Shown here: one piece after another, positions 40,392 to 51,200 of the stretch | How the letters are laid out: every line of letters starts with the position of its first letter | How positions within the stretch are numbered: position 1 is the stretch's first letter | Origin: Glandiceps talaboti | Lineage: Eukaryota; Hemichordata; Enteropneusta; Spengelidae | NCBI RefSeq assembly: GCF_964340395.1 | Contig: NC_135551.1 | Location: forward strand, 31,609,955 to 31,673,954 | Direction: 5' to 3' | Length of the DNA stretch: 64,000 nucleotides | Notes under the pieces: generated by a model | The model's database searches: none | Seen by the model: only the letters and a program-made list of their open reading frames with translations | What the model was told of the DNA's origin: nothing | Program-made: the position numbers and the translations under genes

Positions 40392-40880
40392 AAAATGGAA
40401 AGACTTACTTCTCCATTAAACTAAACTATCTGCTGACTTCGAATTATGAGCCAAATGTTCAAAATTACTATTTTACTTTCTTCGATTTTTCTTTGCTATT
40501 ACTGACACTAGTATAATTATGTTATTCTCCAATCTTTTTCTTCATTCAGTCAGAAAACACTCTGACTATAAGGGTTTGTCACTACTCATCTAACAACCTG
40601 TGATGGTAATCAATTCATACTGTGACACACAAAATCAAAATTTATCACATTGTAACTTTAGTATATGGTGAACTCACCTTTGAGAAATCAATATTTATGA
40701 CTTTGAAATCATACTGTGCTGGTCTGGCCACTGCATGTTGTCTGCAATAAAGAAGACAATTGAAATGTGATATTCATTCATTCATTCATTCATTCATTCA
40801 GACAGACAGACAGACAGACAGACAGACAGGGTCATCAGTTATGTCTAGACAATTGAAATGTGACATACATTCATTCATTC

Positions 40881-40947
<67 letters not shown>

Positions 40948-41001
40948 GTCAGACAGGGTCATCAGTTATGTCTAGACAATTGAAATGACATTCATTCATT
41001 C

Positions 41002-41054
<53 letters not shown>

Positions 41055-44000
41055 GGGTCATTAGTTATGTCTAGGCAATTGATTTCAGATTTGTTCACTA
41101 CCAGTACTTGGAATGATGAAATATTCAGAAAGGAAAGAGGAGACCTGTCACAACTTTTTTAAGTGGGAAAGCCACTCCAGGAAATGATGCTTTCATACAC
41201 TTTGGGATCTGGAGAGTCAGTTCATCATTTCACATCACATACATTTAGCACATAAAATACACCCTTAGCAATAATTCATGATTGACTGATTGGTCTTAGT
41301 AGACATGAATAGCAATTAGATGAACACTGAATATTTTTGAAATCATACTGTGATATGATATGATATGATATGATATGATTTCAGTACATGGCAAAACTCC
41401 ATACTGAGAGACTGACTGAGTGACTGCCAGAGAGGTGTGTTTGGGATATTTGGACGAGTGTTTACGTGTGTTTATCTGCAGCCACACTTTCACATTTTTT
41501 GAATTACTATCAAACTTACTCTTCCTCGTCATCATTTTGGAATAAATTAATTCTGAATCCTCTGTCTTTCTTTTTATCAGGTGTTGTTCCTATGTTTCCC
41601 ATGAGATGGGCTAGTAAGTTGAGTTCAGCCTTGGCCAGTGGGTTGGGATTACTGCTATCCTGTAAATAACAACAAATAAACACTGCTAATTTTAGCACAT
41701 GTGCTAGCTAAGAGTAAATTGAATTCAGTCTATGCATTGCTATCTCAATAATGCTTTCAACAGTGTATCACTGTGGATTAATATTGATGAAAGCAGAAAG
41801 TAAACCCCAATATCTGAATCCCAAAGTTTTGGATTAACCTTATTAAAGTGGCCATACGGATGAGGATTGAGTATTTATTTTCAAATTGGATTTTCAATTA
41901 ATATGTAAAATGCTTGTTATTGTACATACAATATCAAACTGTTGTACATCTTTTAGCATTTTCCAATGTTATGAGTTCAAACACAGACTTAGTCAATGTT
42001 GTTTAATGTTGATTTTTCAAGTAGGAAGCCACAATTTTATAAATTAAAAATCTGAAATAAATACCAAATCCTCATCCATATGGCCACTGTAATGAATCTA
42101 TTAGGATTAAATGAGGCCATTCTTATGTACAGGACTTTCCTTCTGTATACATTTGTCAGACAACTGATCTTTCATCAAAAGTTCATCTCAATTTGACAAG
42201 GGCCTTAAATTATTAACAAGCCATAAAATTAACTATTTTCATAGCCATTCAAATCATATATAAATTCTACATTTATGTAAAACAAAAAGACTAGATTCCA
42301 GAATCTCTACTTACTACATCAGATGAGGCAGCTACTCCTTTGAGGACATCACTGGCTATCTGTGTTTCTACAGGTCTGGATACATTATACATATTGGTAC
42401 CTAGTTTTGTAACTCTCTCTCCCTTGGCATCAAATGAACCTTCCCTTAATGAAGCAACGTATTTACCAGTGACTGGGAAATCTGAAGATGTACTTGATCT
42501 ACCATCAGTAAAATATCTAGTGGAGAAAATAACAATCAGAATTATTGGGGGATTTTATACTAAAGTGTGTAGACTGTGTATGTCAAAGTGGCCATATGGA
42601 TGAGGATTGGGAATTTATTTTGGATTTTTAATTTACAAAACAGTTTTATTATGGCTTCCTACTTGAAAAATCATTGTGAAATAAGATTGACTAAGTCCTT
42701 GTTTGTAACTCAATACATTACAAAAGATTAATAAATTTGTAAAATGTTTGTTATTGTATATACTGCGTTACAAATAAAGACTTAGTCAATCTTATTTCAC
42801 ATTGATTTTTTAAGCAGTAGGCCATGATAAAATTGTTTTGTAAATTAAAAACACAAAATAAATACAAAATCGTCATCCATATGGCAAATTTAAAGTGAAA
42901 CATTTGTCACTGAAAAAGCAAGAAAGTTCGATATTTCTGGTTTGAATACCTTGCACTAATTCAATATCACTCAGACTTGTATTGTTACTGTACAAAAAAA
43001 GATGAGAGAAAATCATCTTGTCAAATTTATATTTGAAGGACCATTCAAACTATAAATGGAATATTTGAAAACGAAATCATGGCTAATGATTTAAGAATAG
43101 TTTACATCAATTCTGGCCAGTGTTATCCATGAACATGGCCAAGTTAAGATTTGTTGTAATTTCTGTGTTCTCTTTACTTAAGGTAACAAGGACATTGAGA
43201 TTGGTTAAATGACATCATGCCAACAAAGAAGGGAACACCCCCTACAAACTTAAAAACCAGCAAACATAGATAAAAACAAACTACATGTAAAGCTTGGCAG
43301 TTGGTGTGTACTCTCTTTCAAATCTACTTCAACAGTCCATTACATAAACTTGTATCATACAAATATTCATTCTGTTATTAGTTATTTGATCTACTCTAGG
43401 AAAGTACCACAGAACACTTGACACAACTTTGTTCTTACCTTATAGTACCTGGAATATCAGAGCCATAGGGTACAGGACCATTAACTGGTAATGCAAATCT
43501 ACCATTGGAATTCTGTACCTTGTCTTTCAGGAATATTGATACCTATGACACAAATTGGTAACAATAGGGAGTCAGAATTATCGGTACCAATCACAAATAT
43601 TGACAAAGATAGGGAGTCAAACTAGAAGTTTCTCATTGATTTTTGACTGTGTTAGAAATCATTCCCTGACTATCATGACAGAACATCACATAGTACAATT
43701 GTGAAAGGTCAACAACCCCTACCTCCCCATTAATTGTTGGTACTTTGTTTTAGTTCACAAGGTCATCTTTTGTATCGTTACCCTGCCTTTTGTGAACACT
43801 TTATTTTATCATTCTTCTATTTATTTATTTCTCTCCTTCAGACTTAACAAAATCAATAAACAATAACACCTCAATTCAGTTGTTATACTCACATATGAAA
43901 TTTACGATTTGCAATCACCACTTTGTCAAAAGAGCGTCACGTATTGTGAATTTTAGGACCTAAACAGATAAAAGTGTGACTCAAGCACATTTAAAGCATG

Positions 44001-47000
44001 TGTGCTGAGAGAATTTCATTTGTCCCAATCAAATTATACCAAATATCATGTCCATACTTCTACGGTGGTGGTGTATGTATGTGTGGTCAGCCATGGTAAG
44101 GAATGTATCAAAAGGAATGGCTGCAACTAAAGTACACCTCTAGAATCTCTTTCTGCTTTGCCAAAGTTGGTGTTAGCCTGGTATTATTTGTAAAACCTAG
44201 CTGTAACCGACAGTAACCCTCCAGCTGCTAACACATACCGGTAATCATGAAGTATTTGTGCCAGCCTGGTGTTGGCAATGAGCTGGCCAATATTAATATA
44301 GGACTGGTACAGGTATTAAACCTCCAGTTGCAAATATATACTGGTGAGGTGTTAATATCAATAAACTCATTGGTAACATCAATGTAAACCTACTGTTAGG
44401 ACTAATTTCACCAAATACTGGCTGTATCAGAAAATGACTCTTGACCAGCAGTGTCCTATTAATGGGGAACAACACTCCAGGAAATAAAATATTTTCATAA
44501 ACTTTGGTTTCTGGAGAGTCATTTCATGATTTGACATCACTGTAAATGTTGCTTGATTGCCAAGAAAGACCAATCTGTGGAATAGCAAAGACTTACGACA
44601 GGAGTCTACAAGACATGAATATTTATTAGATGCACAATGAATATTCATGACTCCTAAGTGCTTATTTTCTTCAGATAAAATCATGAATATACATTGTGCT
44701 TCTAATAAATATTCATGTCTGCTAAAGACCCATGATGCAATGTGTATTACTGCAAGAACAATAGAAGTGAAAAAAGTTTCAAGTTGGTGTTTCTTGGCAA
44801 CTGAGTCACATGAAATTATGAAATGACTCTAAAGAACCCAAAGTTTATGAAATACTTTATTTCCTAGAGTGGTGTTCCCCTTTAAACTTTTTTCAAAATG
44901 TTAGTATACCACTATTTTGCATTCCTTGTAATACAGTAACTATAAGTCAGAATAATGTACAGCTTTGCCTGTGCTCATTAGCCAACTTACTTGCAATTAT
45001 GGATGTAAACATACAGCTATATTATATACAAAGGAGTTGGAAAAACTTACCCTTATATGCATATCTTGGAAAAATTCAAGTAAAGTCTGTCTAATAATCT
45101 GGAATTCACCAGCCGGAAGTGATGCATAGTGCTGGAAAATAAATAAGATGAAATTACAAAGTATTCTAGTGTGTGTCATTTCTGTTATTTTCATCAATAA
45201 TAGGCATTCTGACAAGTAATTGAGTTCTGATAGTATGCCCAATAGCAATGTAGTCTAAGAATACTGTCTATTACTATGGCTAGGTATGCCCAATAGCAAT
45301 GTAGTCTAAGAATACTGTCTATTACTATGGCTACGTATGCCCAATAGCAATGTAGTCTAAGAATACTGTCTATTACTATGGCTATGTATGCCCAATAGCA
45401 ATGTAGTCTAAGAATACTGTCTATTACCATGGCTACGTATGCCCAATAGCAATGTAGTCTAAGAATACTGTCTATTACCATGGCTACGTATGCCCAATAG
45501 CAATGTAGTCTAAGAATACTGTCTATTACTATGGCTACGTATGCCCAATAGCAATGTAGTCTAAGAATACTGTCTATTACTATGGCTATGTATGCCCAAT
45601 AGCAATGTAGTCTAAGAATACTGTCTATTACTATGGCTACGTATGCCCAATAGCAATGTAGTCTAAGAATACTGTCTATTACTATGGCTAGGTATGCCCA
45701 ATAGCAATGTAGTCTAAGAATACTGTCTATTGCTATGGCTATGTATGCCCAATAGCAATGTAGTCTAAGAATACTGTCTATTACTATGGCTACGTATGCC
45801 CAATAGCAATGTAGTCTAAGAATACTGTCTATTACTATGGCTACATATGCCCAATAGCAATGTAGTCTAAGAATACTGTCTATTACTATGGCTACGTATG
45901 CCCAATAGCAATGTAGTCTAAGAACACTGTCTATTACCATGGCTAGGTATGCCCAATAGCAATGTAGTCTAAGAATACTGTCTATTACTATGGCTACGTA
46001 TGCCCAATAGCAATGTAGTCTAAGAATACTGTCTATTACTATGGCTACGTATGCCCAATAGCAATGTAGTCTAAGAACACTGTCTATTACCATGGCTAGG
46101 TATGCCAAATAGCAATGTAGTCTAAGAATACTGTCTATTACTATGGCTAGGTATGCCCAATAGCAATGTAGTCTAAGAATACTGTCTATTACTATGGCTA
46201 GGTATGCCCAATAGCAATGTAGTCTAAGAATACTGTCTATTACTATGGCTAGGTATGCCCAATAGCAATGTAGTCTAAGAATACTGTCTATTACTATGGC
46301 TAGGTGTGCCAAATAGCAATGTAGTCTAATAATACTGTCTATTACCATGGCTAGGTGTGCCAAATAGCAATGTAGTCTAAGAATACTGTCTATTACTATG
46401 GCTAGGTATGCCCAATAGCAATGTAGTCTAAGAATACTGTCTATTACTATGGCTACGTATGCCCAATAGCAATGTAGTCTAAGAATACTGTCTATTACTA
46501 TGGCTAGGTATGCCCAATAGCAATGTAGTCTAAGAATACTGTCTATTACTATGGCTACGTATGCCCAATAGCAATGTAGTCTAAGAATACTGTCTATTAC
46601 TATGGCTAGGTATGCCCAATAGCAATGTAGTCTAAGAATACTGTCTATTACTATGGCTACGTATGCCCAATAGCAATGTAGTCTAAGAATACTGTCTATT
46701 GCTATGGCTAGGTATGCCCAATAGCAATGTAGTCTAAGAATACTGTCTATTGCTATGGCTACATATGCCCAATAGCAATGTAGTCTAAGAATACTGTCTA
46801 TTACTATGGCTAGGTATGCCCAATAGCAATGTAGTCTAAGAATACTGTCTATTACTATGGCTACATATGCCCAATAGCAATGTAGTCTAAGAATACTGTC
46901 TATTACTATGGCTAGGTATGCCCAATAGCAATGTAGTCTAAGAATACTGTCTATTACCATGGCTAGGTATGCCCAATAGCAATGTAGTCTAAGAATACTG

Positions 47001-48191
47001 TCTATTACTATGGCTACGTATGCCCAATAGCAATGTAGTCTAAGAATACTGTCTATTACTATGGCTACATATGCCCAATAGCAATGTAGTCTAAGAATAC
47101 TGTCTATTACTATGGCTACATATGCCAAATAGCAATGTAGTCTAAGAATACTGTCTATTACCATGGCTACGTATGCCCAATAGCAATGTAGTCTAAGAAT
47201 ACTGTCTATTACTATGGCTACGTATGCCCAATAGCAATGTAGTCTAAGAATACTGTCTATTACTATGGCTACGTATGCCCAATAGCAATGTAGTCTAAGA
47301 ATACTGTCTATTACCATGGCTACGTATGCCCAATAGCAATGTAGTCTAAGAATACTGTCTATTGCTATGGCTACATATGCCCAATAGCAATGTAGTCTAA
47401 GAATACTGTCTATTACCATGGCTACGTATGCCCAATAGCAATGTAGTCTAAGAATACTGTCTATTGCTATGGCTACATATGCCCAATAGCAATGTAGTCT
47501 AAGAATACTGTCTATTACTTCACACTGGGTACATGTCTACGCTATTATCTTTCACATCCATTTTGATTAGTCTAAAAGCCCTAGTACTTATTTTTACATT
47601 GCACAGTTGACCTGTGAGATAGGATTTCCAGCAGTATAACATACAACATTACATGAAACACAGACAATATATAATAACACAGTAGACTACTGTAAGATAT
47701 CTCAAGAGTACTAAACATACACTTTGTGAACTTGTTGACAACAGAAAGGCTATTTAGTAATCAAGACAAGACACTCAATGTGATAAGTCTCATTCAGTAG
47801 ATTCTGTTAGTCAGATGAAGCACTACATGAGTGATAATAATAACGGAAGCCCTTCACAGACAGATATATGCAATACTTTACCTATATGTGCATACACATG
47901 CACACACATACACACACAGTATACACAATTACATACAACATACATGCATGCATGCATGCATGCATGCATATATACATACATGCATACATGCATACATGCA
48001 TACATACATACATACATACATACATACATACATACATACATACATACATACATACATACATACATACATACATACATACGTACACACACCCAAAGATAGA
48101 CATTACAAACAACCAGACAGACATTGCAAACAAACAAACAAATGTAATAATCAAACAAACAGAAAGGCTGGCAGGCAAGTGGGCAGACAAG

Positions 48192-48255
<64 letters not shown>

Positions 48256-51200
48256 TTATAGTTGATGATAGCCTATAGATTCTGGTTGTTTGATAACCTT
48301 ACAGGCCTCACTAGGCTGACTTAGCTGAACACAACAAATATCATCAGCTGTGATCACATAGCTACCTTGTTAGCAGTTAGCTGACTGTCAGCAAGATTAT
48401 GTACATACATCATTACATGAAGCAGTTAGCTGACTGTCTGTAAGATTATGTACATACATCATTACATGTAGCAGTTAGCTGACTGTCAGCAAGATTATGT
48501 ACATACATCATTACATGAAGCAGTTAGCTGACTGTCTGCAAGATTACATACATACATCATTACATAAAGCAGTTAGCTGACTATCTGCAAGATATACATC
48601 ATTACATGTAGCAGTTAGCTGACTGTCAGCAAGATTACGTACATACATCATTACATGTAGCAGTTAGCTGACTGTCTGTAAGATTACGTACATACATCAT
48701 TACATGTAGCAGTTAGCTGACTGTCAGCAAGATTACGTACATACATCATTACATGTAGCAGTTAGCTGACTGTCAGTAAGATTACGTACATACATCATTA
48801 CATGTAGCAGTTAGCTGACTGTCAGTAAGATTACGTACATACATCATTACATGTAGCAGTTAGCTGACTGTCTGCAAGATTACGTACATACATCATTACA
48901 TGTAGCAGTTAGCTGACTGTCAGCAAGATTATGTACATACATCATTACATGTAGCAGTTAGCTGACTGTCAGCAAGATTACGTACATACATCATTACATG
49001 TAGCAGTTAGCTGACTGTCAGCAAGATTACATACATACATCATTACATGAAGCAGTTAGCTGACTGTCAGCAAGATTACATACATACATCATTACATGAA
49101 GCACAAACAAACAAATCTGTGAGATAGGATTTCCAGCAGTATAACATACAACATTACATGAAAACATAGACAATATATAATAACACAGTAGACTACTGTA
49201 AGATATCTCAAGAGTACTAAACATACACTTTGTGAACTTGTTGACAACAGAAAGGCTATTTAGTAATCAAGACAAGACACTCAATGTGATAAGTCTCATT
49301 CAGTAAATTCTGTTAGTCAGATGAAGCACTACATAAGTGGTAATAATAACAAAAGCCTTTCACAGACAGATATATGCAATACTTTACCTATATGTGTGTA
49401 TACTTTGATTCGATATTGCACACATGTCACACCCTTCACACACACACAGTATACACCATTACATACAACATACATGCATGCATGTATACATACATACATA
49501 CATACATACATACATACATACATACATACATACATACATACATACATACATACATACATACATACATACATACATACATACATACATACATACATACATA
49601 CATACATACATACATACATACATACATACATACATACATACATACATACATACATACATACATACATACATACATACATACATACATACATACATACATA
49701 CATACATACATACATACATACATACATACATACATACATACATACATACATACATACATACATACATACAAAGACACACCCAAAGATAGACATTACAAAC
49801 AACCAGACAGACATCGCAAACAAATAAACAAATGTAATAATCAAACAAACAAACAATCAAACAAACAAACAGAAAGGCTGGCAGGCAAGTGGGAATGACA
49901 AGCAAACAGACAGACAAACAGACAGACAGACAGATTATAGTTGATGATAGCCTATAGATTCTGGTTGTTTGATAACCTTACAGGCCTCACTAGGCTGACT
50001 TAGCTGAACACAACAAATATCATCAGCTGTGATCACATAGCTACCTTGTTAGCAGTTAGCTGACTGTCAGCAAGATTATGTACATACATCATTACATGAA
50101 GCAGTTAGCTGACTGTCTGCAAGATATACATCATTACATGTAGCAGTTAGCTGACTGTCAGCAAGATTACGTACATACATCATTACATGTAGCAGTTAGC
50201 TGACTGTCTGTAAGATATACATCATTACATGTAGCAGTTAGCTGACTGTCAGCAAGATTATGTACATACATCATTACATGAAGCAGTTAGCTGACTGTCT
50301 GCAAGATTACGTACATACATGTACATATAGTTCTGAATATTTGCTGACAAGAAAACAGACGTACTACTACTACAGCTTACCTGTATAAGTAGTCTATAGA
50401 CATTATCAACTTGACTTTTAATTGGTGGAGAATCTTCCACAAATATTCTAATAGCATCCATGTGGTTGAATGTAACTAGGAGAAGGTCAGAAGGTCGCAG
50501 ACATAACGATACTTGGTACTTGAAAGCCATTGTCATCAGATCATATAGCTGAAATAACAAACAGGTCAATTACAACTGTGTTACCATGGGTACATTGATT
50601 AGTGACAGATATAATTTATATATCAAACTATATAAGGAGAATATGGATAAAAACCTGTTTAATCTTAACTTATAAGTAGAATTCCAGCCCCCCCACCCCA
50701 CACCCACACTGTCATATTTATGTCTTCTTACGTTCATAAAAACATGACAATAGAAAAAGTAAAGATACAACTCAAATGAAAGAAAACACATATTTTGTAT
50801 AAAAATGATTTTAACATTTACTATGTACGAATACTGTATACACATGATATTTTGTATAAAATGATTTTAACATTTACTATGTACGAATACTGTATACACA
50901 TGATATTTTGTATAAAATGATTTTAACATTTACTATGTACGAATACTGTATACACATGATATTTTGTATAAAAATGATTTTAACATTTACTATGTACGAA
51001 TACTGTATACACATGATATTTTGTATAAAATGATTTTTAACATTTACTATGTACAAATACTATATACACATGATATTTTGTATAAAATGATTTTAACCGT
51101 TACTATGTACGAATACTGTATACACACTCATGATATTTTGTATAAAATGATTTTGACATTTACTATGTACGAATACTGTATACACAATCATGATATTTTG

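Larger units (their letters stand above)
47612..50330. repeat. 1.5-kb tandem segmental duplication
   Basis: Copy 1 is 47612-49116 and copy 2 is 49117 to about 50330, offset 1505 bp. Both run from CTGTGAGATAGGATTTCCAG through a (CATA)n array, a (CAGA)n array and GATAACCTTACAGGCCTCAC into a 49-bp minisatellite. The unique parts differ at only a few sites, while the embedded arrays differ greatly in length. All of it lies in one OSCP1 intron. Confidence 0.93.

Noticed and set aside
45194-47419. 741-codon minus-strand frame of 17-residue repeats
   Set aside because: It consists only of a 51-bp minisatellite inside an OSCP1 intron. The frame is open because the unit is a multiple of three with no stop.
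49321-49917. Several frames over 100 codons on both strands (Tyr-Ile-His-Thr and Cys-Met-Tyr-Val repeats)
   Set aside because: Produced by the (CATA)n microsatellite and readable in many frames. There is no other coding signature.
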